Assembly: GCA_003996215.1 (NCBI GenBank)
Contig: QJPP01007254.1
Coordinates: 736,284 to 800,283 of the forward strand
Direction of reading: 5' to 3'
Length of the DNA stretch: 64,000 bases
From: Jaltomata sinuosa
Lineage: Eukaryota; Streptophyta; Magnoliopsida; Solanales; Solanaceae
Shown here: positions 47,501 through 58,500 of the stretch, piece after piece
Numbering within the stretch: the stretch's first letter is position 1
How the letters are laid out: each line of letters begins with the position of its first letter
Notes under the pieces: generated by a model
The model's input: only the letters and a program-made list of their open reading frames with translations
Database searches by the model: none
What the model was told of the DNA's origin: nothing
Program-made: the position numbers and the translations under genes

Positions 47501-48883
47501 GATCTCCATTGAAATCATCTTAGGATGTGATTTGGTAGTCTTAAGTCTGTACCCTCCTCCTATTGTGTAAATTGCTTTTGAAAATAGTTTACTGCTTCCT
47601 CAGCCATCAACTTCTCATCCTCAAGCCAGTTTTTATTATTGCTCTGGATCCTCTTGATCTGCAACCACCTCTCCTTCAATTGACTAGGTTGTGGAAAAAT
47701 CTAGTATTCCTATCCCCTTTAACAAACCATATCACCCTATCCTTTTGCCTCCAGATCTCCTCTTTTATATGTAGTTATTTTTTTTGTTTATCCTGGGCTT
47801 GTTGTAACACCCCTTTATTAGTAGCAGTGGGGTGTTCTTTAAACTGATCTTCCTTTATTTTTATTATCTCTTCCTTGATAATAAACTGTAAAATATATCT
47901 TCATACGTCTCTTTACTCCAAGCTACTAGAGCCTTCTTGACTTGCTTGCAATTCTATTTAAAGACCAAATAAGGATGCCCTTCAAGTCAGTTTGCCAATT
48001 TTTCCTCCATTGTACTCAAGAAGTTTTTATGTTCCAACCAGAAATCTGAATGGCTTCTTGATTGGAGAAGCCTGTTCCTTAAATGAAATAAAAAGAGGTG
48101 CATGGTCAGATCTTGTTCTTGCTAAGTGTTCTACCTCCATGATCCCCATCTTTGATGCCACTTGTTGATTGATAAGAACTCTGTCTAGTCTCTTAAATAT
48201 TCACTCTGCATCTGCTCTCCAATTTCACCAAGTAAAAAGGCTACCTTTGAATCCAACATCCTCCAATTTTGTTCAGTTCACAAATTGTGCAACATCTTCC
48301 ATTTCATGTGGTAGAACTGGGAGACTGCCAATCTTCTCTTCTTCATTTATAATAATATTGAAAGCTCCTCCTACTAGCCAAGGATCTGCTATACTATTTG
48401 AAATGTTGACTGGATCATCCCATAAACTATTTTATCATTGGCATCACATTTTGCATATACAAGAGTTGAGATGAGGTGGAGCCCTTTAACCTGAATAAAA
48501 AGCTTCAGAGTGATCTATTTACTTGTGTCCAATAATACTTTTACATCTACTGAATTCCCCATAAAGTACCATATCTTACCAGAGTAGTTTGAACCTGCTT
48601 TATTAAGACCTAGTTTTCTCCCATACTTCATCACATGTCTAGCCTGTTGGAAAGGCTCCATCAAAGCCACTAGGAAGAAATGATGATGTCTATGTAGCAT
48701 TTGAAGCCTATGAAAGGCTTGGTGAGTTCTAACTGATCTTATGTTCCAGATGAAGGATTTCATCATAACTGGACAATTAATCTGCTTGTTGCTCTCCTTG
48801 TCACAATCCCACATGATTGTTGTATGTCTGTGATTTCTTGTTTTTTCCCTTCTTTTTGTTTTATTCTGTGTTCTTGGTGACAA
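44600..48883 (-). pseudogene. LINE 1 ORF2: endonuclease and reverse transcriptase
   Basis: The apurinic-type endonuclease begins near 48770 (SFIWNIRSVRTHQAFHR). Its C-terminal catalytic RTRSDHAPL motif lies near 48115-48095. RT occupies about 47374-46331: SDLKPISLSNF, then VILKLDMTKTYVRVSW (the Asp normally in the motif AYDRVSW is Val), and the polymerase site LAYADDIIIY, intact near 46735-46705. A zf-RVT-type segment lies near 45758-45555 (FFLWTLWKL). 47900 to 48480 and several junctions carry stops. Weak RNase H-like sequence may lie near 44640-44300. It is non-functional. Confidence 0.8.
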
Positions 48884-49103
48884 GTCTGTCTGCTTGGCTA
48901 TGTCTTCTTCATTTTTTCAAGTTATCTTCCTGATCCACCTGGTACTTCACCTCCTTTTGATTTTGACCCTTTCCTATGTTAATTGCATGGGAAACAATAT
49001 TGTGCAAGGTTCTAATGGGGGAGACACTGCTATCCTCTATTATTGCTAGAGCAGTGATTTTCTTTATTGTCGGGACAAAAGCAAATTGGTTCCCCCCTTC
49101 CAC

Positions 49104-50210
49104 CTATGACCCTGGAGTGTTCTGTTGATTCTCTTGGAGATCAACCTCATGAGATTTAGATTGCCTGGTCTGCTGCTCCTCTAGTGTTCTCTCAGGAAGC
49201 CCCATACATGCATCTTGAAACCCTCTCCCTTCAGATATTGCTTTCTTACTAGGGCAATTAGTTTTATACATTTCTCCTCGGGGTAACTTTCTCTGTGATT
49301 GCTCAATATTCTCTTTATTTCTCTTAGTCATTGAATCCAATATCTCCCCCTCTTTTGCCTCTGCTACTTCTGCCAACTCTACTCTATCTAGCCAAGAATT
49401 TGACTTTTCTTGGTTGCTGTTGCTAGGAATCCCCTTGTTGGTAGGCAAAACTCCTCCCTTAAGATTTGAATGTAATGGATCATCTGATTCTGTTTCCTTT
49501 AAGGCCTCAAATTTGTTAATGGAATGTATTTCTTTCTTCTCCTTATTAACCTTTTTGATGTTCCACACTTTGGGAGTACCCACTACTCTGTCGCTTGGAA
49601 GGAATCTAGTTGGGATTTTTTTTATAGGAGTCTGCTTCCCTTCTCTTTGATCCTCCAAGTTTTCAATATGCCGCTTCCCTTCCCTGTGATCTACACTATT
49701 GTCAATGAGTTCTACCTCTTTCTCATGAGGGGGAGTTGCAATGCTGCGAAGCTCAGAGTGTAGTATCCGGCACTCATCAGTTGTATGTCCTTGCATTTTA
49801 TATTTTGAGCAATATTTCGTAACAAAATTATAATGAATTTTCACTTCCTCTACTCTAATATCTCCTGTTGCTTCATTCATGATCTCTATTTTGATACTTT
49901 TTGGCAGGTTGGGTTTCAAATCTACTTGAACTTTCACTTTTGCGCAGCTGGGCCTTGTTTTGTTGATAGTTGTCACATCCAGTTGCAACGGCTTTCCCTC
50001 AGTAGACGCAAGAGTGAACAGAGATTCCTTGACAAAGAAAGTTGGAAGGAGATTAGGAAATAATATCCATGCCAGCGCTTGGGTTGTTTCAGCATCATTT
50101 CTGAAACTTGTGTCATAGATTAAAGGTCGCATAGGATATATAATTGTGACCATCCTTAGCCTAAATAGTGTGTGCTTTTCGACATTATCGTAATATAATC
50201 CTCCATACAT
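49104..50210 (-). pseudogene. LINE 1 ORF1 (DUF4283 / zinc-knuckle RNA-binding protein)
   Basis: A 368-codon open stretch covers the central and C-terminal part of ORF1. RMVTIIYPMRPLIYD and AQALAWILFPNLLP-like sequence fit the DUF4283 region. A knuckle YCSKYKMQGHTTDEC follows, in which the second Cys of C-x2-C is Tyr. The tail is hydrophilic, rich in Lys and Glu. The N-terminal part probably continues to about 50640 but is out of frame. ORF1 proteins bind LINE RNA; the altered knuckle suggests reduced function. Confidence 0.72.
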
Positions 50211-50535
50211 GTAAATATAATTAGCACATGTCTGCTACGAAGATATCCAATTTTTCATGGACCTTTCACGCCACATTGTTGAGGAAGGAAAATCCTCAGT
50301 TCCCCAGAGAGGGCCATCCATAGGCAAACTTACGTAATATAGCGTATTGTATGTTCTCAATTATATTCATTTGTATCACTTTTGCTTCTATTCACCTTAT
50401 GACTGACACTCTGTTTATCATAGTGATTGATTTCATGGGGATTTTCTTATCATTTGTAGGGTTTAATATTGGTTTCAAAAAAGTCGCAAAGTTGGGGATG
50501 AGAGGTATATTTGGTTCTGGATTGGTGGTGATTTT

Positions 50536-50547
50536 GGGGGGGGGGGG
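50536..50547 (+). repeat. run of twelve G
   Basis: A homopolymeric G run sits within the LINE 5' region (C run on the element strand). Its length may vary and could be an assembly or sequencing weak point. Confidence 0.85.
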
Positions 50548-50588
50548 ATTTGGAAGCGGGGAGAGGAGGAGGAGGCAAGGATGGAAGG

Positions 50589-50617
50589 CTGGTCAGCCAC
50601 CGGATGTGGCTGACCAG
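50589..50617. repeat. perfect hairpin in the LINE 1 5' region
   Basis: CTGGTCAGCCA (50589-50599) and TGGCTGACCAG (50607-50617) are exact reverse complements with a 7-base loop. It lies 66 bases inside the LINE 5' end. Confidence 0.85.
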
Positions 50618-50683
50618 TGGCCGATGGCGTGATGGATTAGGTTAGGGTAGGCATGGTGGCATTGAGGGTGAGAGAGTTTTTTC

Positions 50684-50701
50684 GACCGAGTGTGTTTAGG
50701 T
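50684..50701. repeat. right target site duplication of LINE 1
   Basis: GACCGAGTGTGTTTAGGT, identical to 43964-43981. Host sequence resumes at 50702. Confidence 0.9.
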
Positions 50702-51025
50702 GGCAACCATGTGGAGTTTTATTCCACGTAGGATGATTAGGTGTTGAGTCATGCAACTTTTTTTTTCCACATCGAACGTCATGTCATTAGGTTAAAAGGG
50801 TTGTTAAGTGGACGCCATTTATGGTCCCTTGTGCTAACAACAAGGGTAAGTTTGAGCCTAAAATGAAACGAAGAGTATTTTTGCTCTATTTTGAATAGTT
50901 GGATAGTAGTTTTAGCCTTTTTTTCAAAAAAAATAAATAATGCCACATTATGTACACTTCGCTCCGCTGTACAGCTCCAAGACTGGCCAAGAAAATTCTT
51001 CAGATACAATGCATGGCAAGGGAAG
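50702..51025 (+). promoter_or_regulatory. upstream region of the PPR gene
   Basis: Only about 325 bp of presumably original host sequence separates the LINE from the PPR start codon. It is AT-rich, with T and A runs near 50760 and 50920-50937. No clear TATA box or upstream ORF was picked out. The PPR reading frame stays open upstream to 50891 but has no ATG before 51026. Confidence 0.4.
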
Positions 51026-52837
51026 ATGCTACCTTTTGCAGCTTTGAATGAACAATTGAAGTCCTTGTTGTTGAAAGGATGGAAATTGTACCATCTCAAA
51101 CAAATCAACTGTGTCGTCGTCACTTGTGGCTTCTCACATCACAGTTTCTTTTTCAGCAAACTACTCCGCCTTTGCTTACTTCTTCCTTCATTCCCATCTT
51201 CTTATGCTTCTGCTCTCTTCAATCACATCAGAAACCCCACTATACATACATGGAACATCATGTTCAAAGGCTTTTCTAATAGTTCACACCCTCAAAAGTC
51301 CATTAGTTTCTACATTCAAATGCGCCAAGATGGGTTTATTCCCAATAAACATACCTTTCCTTTGCTTCTAAGAGCCTTTTCTAGAGCCAAGAATGAGAAC
51401 CCACATCTACTTTTAGCACAAATACTTAAGTTTGGATACATTTCTGACCAATTTGTGCAGAATTCATTGATTTGTGCTTTTGCCAGCTGTGGGTACGTCG
51501 ACCTTGCGCGCCAAGTGTTTGATGAAATTACGCATAAGGATGTGCTTTCTTATACAGCTTTAATTGATGGGTATACCCGAAATGCTCTGCCAGTTAGAGC
51601 TTTGGAACTTTTCCTGGAGATGAGTCAAACAGAAGTTAAGGTGGATGAAGTTGCTGTTGTAGCAGCTCTTTCTCCTGCTGGAACATTGAGATGTGTTTGG
51701 TTTGGGAGGTGTCTTCATGCTTTCTATGTGGAGGCAGGGAGGGTTTCTAGGGATGTTTACATTGGTAGTGCTCTTGTTGATATGTATGCTAAATGTGGAT
51801 TTTGGGATGATGCCTTGAAAGTTTTTGAAGACATGCCTTACAAGAATCTTATTTCTTGGAGTGCTATGATTGCTGGTTGTGTACACTGCAATAGATTTAG
51901 GGAAGCACTCTGTGTTTTCGAAGAGATGCTGTCCGTAAAGGTTGTGCCCAATCAAGTAACATTGACGAGCGTTCTCAGTGCATCTACTAGGCTTGGGGCA
52001 CTGGACCAGGGCAGATGGATCGCTAATTATATAAAAGAACACAAGATAAAATTCAATACAGCACTTGGCACTGCTTTGATAGATATGTATGCAAAGTGTG
52101 GGTGCATTGAAGAGGCATTGTTGGTTTTCGAGAAGTTGCCAAATAAAGATGTTTATGTATGGACTGCTATGATCAATGGCTTGGCAACACATGGTAATGC
52201 TGCAAAATCCATGGCCTTCTTCTTAGAAATGTTGAGGAATGGTTTAAGGCCCAATGAAGTAACCTTCATTGGAATTCTCACTGCTTGTTCTCATGGAGGA
52301 CTCGTGGATGAAGGACGACGATTATTCTCATTAATGGACCAAGTTTATGGTGTAAAACCTAATTTAGATCATTATGGCTGTATGGTCGATCTTCTGGGCC
52401 GGGCAGGGTATCTGGAAGAAGCTTGTAAATTGATTCAAGACATGCCAATGAAACCTACACCTAGCATATGGGGTGCTCTGTTTGCTTCTTGCATGATTCA
52501 CAAGGCTTATGAATTAGGTGAATGGATAGGAAGATATCTAATCGACATACAGCCTTATCACAGTGGCAGATATACACTCTTGGCAAATTTGTATTCTACT
52601 TGTAAAAATTGGGAAGGAGTAGCTCAAGTTAGGAAAATGATGAAAGAGATGGGTGTGGAAAAGATCCGGGGGTGTAGTTGGATCGAATTGAATGGGGAAG
52701 TGCATGAGTTTATTGCCTTTGATGGTTCACATGGTAAGTCTCAATATGTTTACACCATTTTGGATAACCTAGTCAGTCATCTACAACATATTACCATTTC
52801 TCCATGTGCTGATTCTTTAGTTCTTGAGAGGAGCTGA
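51026..52837 (+). CDS. PPR protein, PLS class, E subgroup
   Basis: This is an intact 603-residue single-exon gene. 51026 is the first ATG in the frame; the open frame to its left has none. The protein opens with LKSLLLKGWKLYHLKQINCV, typical of plant PLS-class PPR N-termini. A tandem series of PPR repeats follows, with hallmark stretches such as NSLICAFASCGYVDLARQVF, ALVDMYAKCGFWDDALKVF, ALIDMYAKCGCIEEALLVF and MVDLLGRAGYLEEACKLI. The C-terminus has the E/E+ type block (GRYTLLANLYSTCKNW, IRGCSWIELNGEVHEFIA) and ends without a DYW deaminase domain. Such proteins bind organellar RNA in a sequence-specific way, mostly in C-to-U editing, with the deaminase supplied in trans. Targeting to mitochondria or plastids is expected but was not resolved. 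No frameshift or stop is seen. The LINE lies just upstream. Confidence 0.93.
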   Translation: MLPFAALNEQLKSLLLKGWKLYHLKQINCVVVTCGFSHHSFFFSKLLRLCLLLPSFPSSYASALFNHIRNPTIHTWNIMFKGFSNSSHPQKSISFYIQMRQDGFIPNKHTFPLLLRAFSRAKNENPHLLLAQILKFGYISDQFVQNSLICAFASCGYVDLARQVFDEITHKDVLSYTALIDGYTRNALPVRALELFLEMSQTEVKVDEVAVVAALSPAGTLRCVWFGRCLHAFYVEAGRVSRDVYIGSALVDMYAKCGFWDDALKVFEDMPYKNLISWSAMIAGCVHCNRFREALCVFEEMLSVKVVPNQVTLTSVLSASTRLGALDQGRWIANYIKEHKIKFNTALGTALIDMYAKCGCIEEALLVFEKLPNKDVYVWTAMINGLATHGNAAKSMAFFLEMLRNGLRPNEVTFIGILTACSHGGLVDEGRRLFSLMDQVYGVKPNLDHYGCMVDLLGRAGYLEEACKLIQDMPMKPTPSIWGALFASCMIHKAYELGEWIGRYLIDIQPYHSGRYTLLANLYSTCKNWEGVAQVRKMMKEMGVEKIRGCSWIELNGEVHEFIAFDGSHGKSQYVYTILDNLVSHLQHITISPCADSLVLERS

Positions 52838-53650
52838 AAATAACCAGAGTTTAGGTATGACGAACTTCCCATACAGCTTAATTAATCTGACTTTATTTGC
52901 ATTATTCTTGTTGTAATATTGGTTTCAACTTGAGATTAAGTATTAAGAAAGAAATGCTCTGATCTGATTGATGTTGCTTGTTTATATATATCACCTAAGT
53001 TGTCTATTCCATGTTTGATTCCTCTCATCTCAAACTTCGAGATTGTGATGCTATCTCATTGTGAGTTTTTACAGTCTGTTTTTTAAACAACTAGATGTTC
53101 TAGAGATGTCTCTCTCTAACATTTACTTCTTGGCTCTGACTTTTCATTGTTCTCACAACTAAATATCGCAAATAGAAACAGAATTTCCATAATGGCATTC
53201 CAGGTTGAGTTGCACATGCATGTAAAATATTATATTAACAAATAAATTAAGTAAACAAAAAATTAAAATGAAACAAGATAGTTGAAAAAGAACAGTAACT
53301 TAGCTATAGATCCTTTCCCTGAGTAAATCCTGAATTTCCACCCCTGAACTACTTCTAAGGTGGACATGTGTTTATTGAGAGAACTGGAACCATGGCAAAT
53401 CGAAGTGTCAGTTTGCTTACAAATTACAAGTTGCTGTCACATCTTAACTAGTTTAAGAATAACCTTGGCATCATCATTTTGGTGTCTCTTGACTGAATGG
53501 ATCCTTGCTAGCTTTGTTAGCGCTCCTGCCTGTTAATTATCCAGTGCTCAAATTTATATATACACATTCAAATACAAACATCTTAATTGTTGAAAAGAAA
53601 AGTAAGGGTGCCCAAATGTTGTCCTAGAAACAGAGAACTTGGAAGCAAGG
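52838..53650. other. intergenic region, PPR gene 3' side
   Basis: AT-rich sequence, presumably with the PPR 3' UTR in the first few hundred bases. No ORF, repeat family or RNA gene recognised. Confidence 0.5.
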
Positions 53651-53925
53651 TTTTTTATAGTGGTGGTGTCCGGGCCAGCGTACATGCACCTAGACTATTT
53701 TACCAAGTACCTAGACCTCGCATCAGTATAAGTATTGGGTAACTCTTCCACCAATGCTTATGCAAATGGAAAGAATCACCTAATTCTACGGGGTAGCTCA
53801 AGTACTGGATAACTCTATCCACTAAAGCATAGACAGATGCGAAGAAATCACCTAGTGTTTTTGCTTTTGCTGAGATTTGAACTTGAGACCTCATGGTTAT
53901 CACTTCATTGACCACTAGGCCACAA
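53651..53925 (-). mobile_element. tRNA-derived SINE (Au-like) with internal duplication
   Basis: On the minus strand the copy starts TGTGGCCTAGTGGTCAATGA, containing an RNA polymerase III A box (TGGCCTAGTGG). A B-box-like GTTCAAATCTC follows about 35 bases later. The body (TAGGTGATTTCTTCGCATCT) and the end GCCCGGACACCACCAC plus an A-rich tail (TTTTTT on the plus strand at 53651) match plant Au-type SINEs as I know them. The body occurs twice (53710-53782 and 53783-53854). I found no flanking duplication. Confidence 0.8.
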
Positions 53926-54447
53926 CATTTTGTACAAATTACAGTATGATCTTTCTTTTCCGGTTAGGTACTAATATTTGAAGGTCTAGGATTAGAACTA
54001 ATTTGATGCATAGATTTCATATTCAGACAAGTCTATGACAGAACATTGAAGGAAAATATACAGATTTTTTCCTCGACTGGATGGTAGACTGAAAAAGAAG
54101 GAACTTGTTATTGTTTGACCAATTTTCTTAAACTTTGTGCCAAGCGGGACACATGAGTACATTCCTATTGGATGTTATTCCCATAATATGAAGCTTCTTA
54201 GAAGATACTGTTTAACCCTCATGATGCATAATTGAATAGATTCCTCTTATTTTAAGCCACCAAAACACTTAGCTCAATTTCCCATGTCTTTAACTCAGCT
54301 AGAATTCAGGATTACTTACAGTTATATGCAGCAAATTAAGTGTCAACTAGTCATGTTGAACAACCAGTAGTTGTTGTGCTATATGACGGCAACAATTAAG
54401 TACATGTAGCCTCTACAGAAAACATCCATGACCTATAAATTTGTCTC
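53926..54447. other. intergenic region, receptor kinase 3' side
   Basis: AT-rich sequence between the SINE and the kinase stop codon. It likely holds the kinase 3' UTR near 54447. Nothing else recognised. Confidence 0.5.
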
Positions 54448-57400
54448 CTATCTGGCAACCAACTGTGAGATGCTTAATTCATTGACAGAAGTTTCGCCAT
54501 GCTTGCTAGATGAACTGTCAGCTTCAGTGAATCGGCTTCTGCCATTGAAAAAGCCTGGCTCTTTAGGCAAGGGTAGCGCAACATCACTACCCAACATGAG
54601 CACAACTGATGCCATACTTGGCCTATCTTCTGGACACTGCTGCACACATAATAGACTTACATGAACTGATCTTTGAACTTCAGACTGATTGCATGACTCC
54701 CTTAGTTGTGTATCTATTACTTCCATAACTCTGCCTTCTTTGAAGAGGATCCAGACCTGAACATTTGGTATCATGCAGTTAGATGCTGCAAGTTTTACTT
54801 AAGATGATTTTTGTACCATATAAGATAGACAAGAAGAGCTCCCTACATGTCCTAGAAGATTATGGTTATGGTCTGGATGCAAGAACCCTCTATTTCTCTT
54901 CCTACTTAAAATCTCCAGTACTAGAACCCCAAAGCTAAATACATCTGATTTCACTGAAAATTTTCCTTCTGCTGCATACTCCGGAGACATATAGCCACTG
55001 TAGGATAATGTCAAACAAACAAAGTAAGTAGCTTTTTAATAGACTGCAAATAATTCATTGGTTTAAAGATTATTACTATGTCCCAACCACTCTTTTTGTC
55101 ATGGCTCCAGTCTCATTTCCTCCGAAACTTCTTGCCATGCCAAAGTCAGATATCTTCGGGTTCATATCAATATCTAGCAAAACATTGCTAGGTTTAAGAT
55201 CTCTGTGGATTATCCGCAATCTTGAGTCTTGATGAAGATAGAGAAGTCCTCGAGCAATTCCATTAATAATATGGAAGCACTTAGGCCAATCAAGCAGTGA
55301 CCTCCTATCTGTATCTGCAAAAATCCAGAGCTTGTAATAGGATCCTTTCAAATATTTCATATCAAAGAACAGATAACCAAATCCGTCTGATGATTGAACT
55401 ATTTCTAGAGATGATTCATGAAAAGCTAAGTATATTAAGGGTTCAGAGAAGTGAGAACAAACCAAAAAGGAACCAATCCAGGCAATTATTCGGCATGTAC
55501 TCATAAACCAACATTTTTTCTTCTGCTTGGATACAACAACCAAGAAGTTTCACAAGATTCCGATGCTGGAGTTTAGCAATGAAGATAACCTCATTCTTGA
55601 ACTCATCAGTTCCCTGTGCTGAGTATCTTGAAAGTCTCTTTACTGCAATTTCTTGTCCATCTTTCAGCATACCCTAGGTTTCCAAAGGCGATTCAGAATA
55701 TTTTACCGGGTGAAATAGGAGAATGGCAGATAAATTTTCTTACCGAAACTTGTGTTCTCCTTTTAAAGGTTCGGAAATTGCTTTTTAGGCAGTTAAATTG
55801 GATGAAACAGAAAGAGCTGCTGTTAACATCGTTACCTTGTAAACAGGTCCAAAACCACCTTCTCCAAGCTTGTTGCTCAGTGAAAAGTTATTGGTAGCAT
55901 GAGATATAGTTTCAAAATTTAACAACGGTAGATCTAGCTCTTCATCTTTGCTTTCGTTAGTGCAGAACATTTCAGAGCTTCTTATTCCTTTTCCTGTCAA
56001 AATAAGGACTTAATTGGATGTAAACAGAGAAATTCTGATATTTACCAAATGTGACTCCAGAAAAAAGGCACAACTAATTCAAAAGCAGCAAAACCTCTGG
56101 TTTACCTTTGCTAAAATGTTGCTGATTCTTATCCTTCTTCTTCTTTTGCCTTATGTACAAGATTAAGCATAGTGCTAAAAGCAGACCGAATGCTGCCAGT
56201 GGCAAGCTGATTCTCAGCTTCTTTACTTTCTTCCCTCTGCTGGAGTTATCTGAGGATCAAAATAAATTCTCTGAGTTTCATAAGAAGGAAAATCTTTTTT
56301 ATTTTGTTTTTTCAAATAATGTAGAAAAACCTCAACTTGCTTATTCGATGACATTTAATTTTGGTCTAGAATACTCAAAATCTAATGTAGCATTCTTAAC
56401 AGCCGTACATGCAAAAAAGTAAAGAAACAGATTTGTACCCAACTCGGAAGAGTCCAACTTTATATAGATATCTTGCCCACTACCACCAAACTCTCTGATG
56501 TCCATCAGCTCACTAAACCAAAGCAAGCAGCCTTCATTTTTCCCTGTTACGTCTGGATTTGCATACGCCATACATGAGCAGTTTCTCAAGCATAATTCTT
56601 CACATGCATTAAGAGTCACTCCTCGACTGTACCAGGAAAAACGAGTGTCTGGCAACTTGATGCCTAAGTACTTCAAGAATTTAACTTCCTTTTGGCAATT
56701 CAATGATGTCTTTCTAACACAGCCTTTTGACCAATTTCCCCTTGCCCATTCTGTTGGATCTTTGGGTTCAAATTTATCCAAACATCTGCAGATTGGAGAG
56801 TTGCCACTGTTGCACAAACCATATGATTGACACTGGCCATAAATGTCACAGTTATCTGTCGGTACGCTAACAAAGCCATCCCAATTCTTAGTTTGATTAT
56901 TCCATATTGAAAGTTGTAGAACCCCATTTAGTTGCATCACTACCCTTGCAAAGATAGAGCTGTCCGTGAGCTGATACATAAAGGATATTTTCTCTGGATC
57001 AGATACATATGTATAGTTATAACCAGGACTTGGTAGCTGAGATGGTGCATTAGAAAAGCCTCGACCATTCCATGGTCCAGACCTGTAGCGTTCAATGGAA
57101 CCGTCCATGACAAATGGTTGTGGGAATCCATGAAGATCAAATACCCAACTAAACTCACCCTTGGAGGGGTCATTTGTGCTCTTCCAGGACACGAGGAAAC
57201 GATGAAAACCAGTCTTCAGATTGAACCCAAGCTTCATTCCAGGTAAAGCCGTGTCACTGGGATAGTCAAAACTCTGCCACAGATAATTCTCAGTTGCATC
57301 TCTAACAACAAAATTGCCTGAATCAAGAAGTTGTGCTACTGGATTTTGCACATATCTAGTGGAATTGGAGGACCAAATGACTCTGCCAGAACCATTTAGA

Positions 57401-57687
57401 AGAGTAAGAATTCCTTGTCTGGTAAAATTTAGCGCACCGGATGTATCGTTGAGTGGACTGTCTCTATTAGCAACCCATACAACTGTCTGTACAGTAACTT
57501 TATTGAACAATATTCCTAAGTACCGTTTCCCGGATGTCCCAGGGGAGAAAAATCCCAACTTAAACTTGCCACCTGATGAAATAATGGTGCTTCCATCTGT
57601 TAGAGGTTGATTTGCAGGTATGGTATCTAAAGCACTCGACAGAATCCATATGGATGACAAGAAGAAAACTATGCTTATGGCTTCCAT
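54448..57687 (-). CDS. G-type lectin S-receptor-like serine/threonine kinase, seven exons
   Basis: The exons on the minus strand are 57687-56439, 56249-56106, 55993-55836, 55673-55463, 55314-55077, 54997-54847 and 54756-54448. All introns are GT-AG and all phases agree. They total 2460 bp and 819 residues. Order: signal peptide (MEAISIVFFLSSIWILSSA), B-lectin domain (GFFSPGTSGKRYLGI, VVWVANRDSPL), S-locus glycoprotein domain, PAN/apple domain with paired Cys (CEELCLRNCSCMAYA), a transmembrane helix in exon 2 (AAFGLLLALCLILYI), then the kinase. The kinase keeps GEGGFGPVYK, the ATP-binding Lys in EIAVKRLS, HRDLKPSN and DFGMAR. The YGYMSPEYA block and the NELSISQLVAR end are present too. It is predicted to be a plasma-membrane receptor kinase sensing an extracellular ligand; the ligand is unknown. 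The gene appears functional. The family is certain; the role (defence or development) is open. Confidence 0.95.
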
Positions 57688-58500
57688 TGGTTTAATTGTT
57701 ATCTTAGGAACTGTGATGGTTTATTATATTAATGGAATTTGTAGAGTTAAAATTGAGATAGCAGATGGAGTTTTCAATTTGTTGTTTGCTTACAGAGATG
57801 GAGTCATCGATTATACATATGTTGATACGCAATTTGATCAAACATATGTTTTCCGTAGCGATGTGTCTGGCCTTGAAAAATGACAAAGACATGATTGGTT
57901 GACCATTCTTATTGACGTGGAAATTTTATATGTTGAGATTTCTTTTGTTTCTTTTTATGCGTCAATTACTAAAATGATCAATCAACTATAGCACCAAAGT
58001 CATTTATTAAAATTGTAAACATTTTTAAAAAAAAATATTTCCATCCCCATGGTTATTCACGTGACATATATCCTTTTTTTCCCTTTTGTCTTGATTATCT
58101 TGATTCAAATAAATTATTTAGTAATGGTTTTTTTTTTGAATTCTAAAATTTGGAACCTCACTTATGTAGACATGAAATTTAACTGCGCAATATGCCTTTA
58201 AAATCTCAAGTGTTTTTAGAATGGAATTTTTTGATCCGGTATTACCCGGATTTTATATATATAAAATCAAATAGTTCACAAATGGCTCAAAAATGGCCAA
58301 AAAGAAGAAATGGTAGAAGTAAAATTGAACATAATAGACCAGGACCAAAAGTGATCCGCTCCTTTCTAAATTGGAAACTTCTACACTATCCGAGTGTTGA
58401 CTCTTCACCAGTCGCCTCTTCGTCTTCCATTCTAAGCTCAGTGAGAGTTGGAGTTCTCTTATGGCGATGTCTCCATTGGTAGAAGGTATGTTCGTCGATT
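57688..58500. other. upstream region of the receptor kinase
   Basis: AT-rich sequence with several homopolymer runs (A near 58025, T near 58128). On the minus strand a TATAATA-like motif near 57735 is a weak promoter candidate. No ORF is recognised. A plus-strand stretch near 58260-58400 is purine-rich but without similarity. Confidence 0.4.

Larger units (their letters stand above)
43982..50683 (-). mobile_element. LINE 1: full-span L1-type non-LTR retrotransposon
   Basis: This is a minus-strand element of 6.7 kb bounded by an exact 18-bp direct repeat. In its own direction it has a GC-rich 5' end (50683 leftward), ORF1 (DUF4283-like with a zinc knuckle), ORF2 (endonuclease, RT, zf-RVT region and a weak RNase H remnant), and a 3' end with AATAAA near 44050 and a short A-tail (TTTTTT on the plus strand at 43981-43986). 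Both ORFs are broken. The full span with both duplications suggests a complete insertion that has since decayed. Confidence 0.85.

Noticed and set aside
49414..50063. Plus-strand open frames of 76-79 codons
   Set aside because: They are antisense shadows of LINE 1 ORF1.
50891..51025. N-terminal extension of the PPR frame by 45 codons
   Set aside because: The open frame begins at TTG with no ATG before 51026. A start at 51026 gives a typical PPR N-terminus.
53880..53925. tRNA-like A and B boxes, considered as a tRNA gene
   Set aside because: No cloverleaf or acceptor stem forms. The boxes belong to the SINE promoter.
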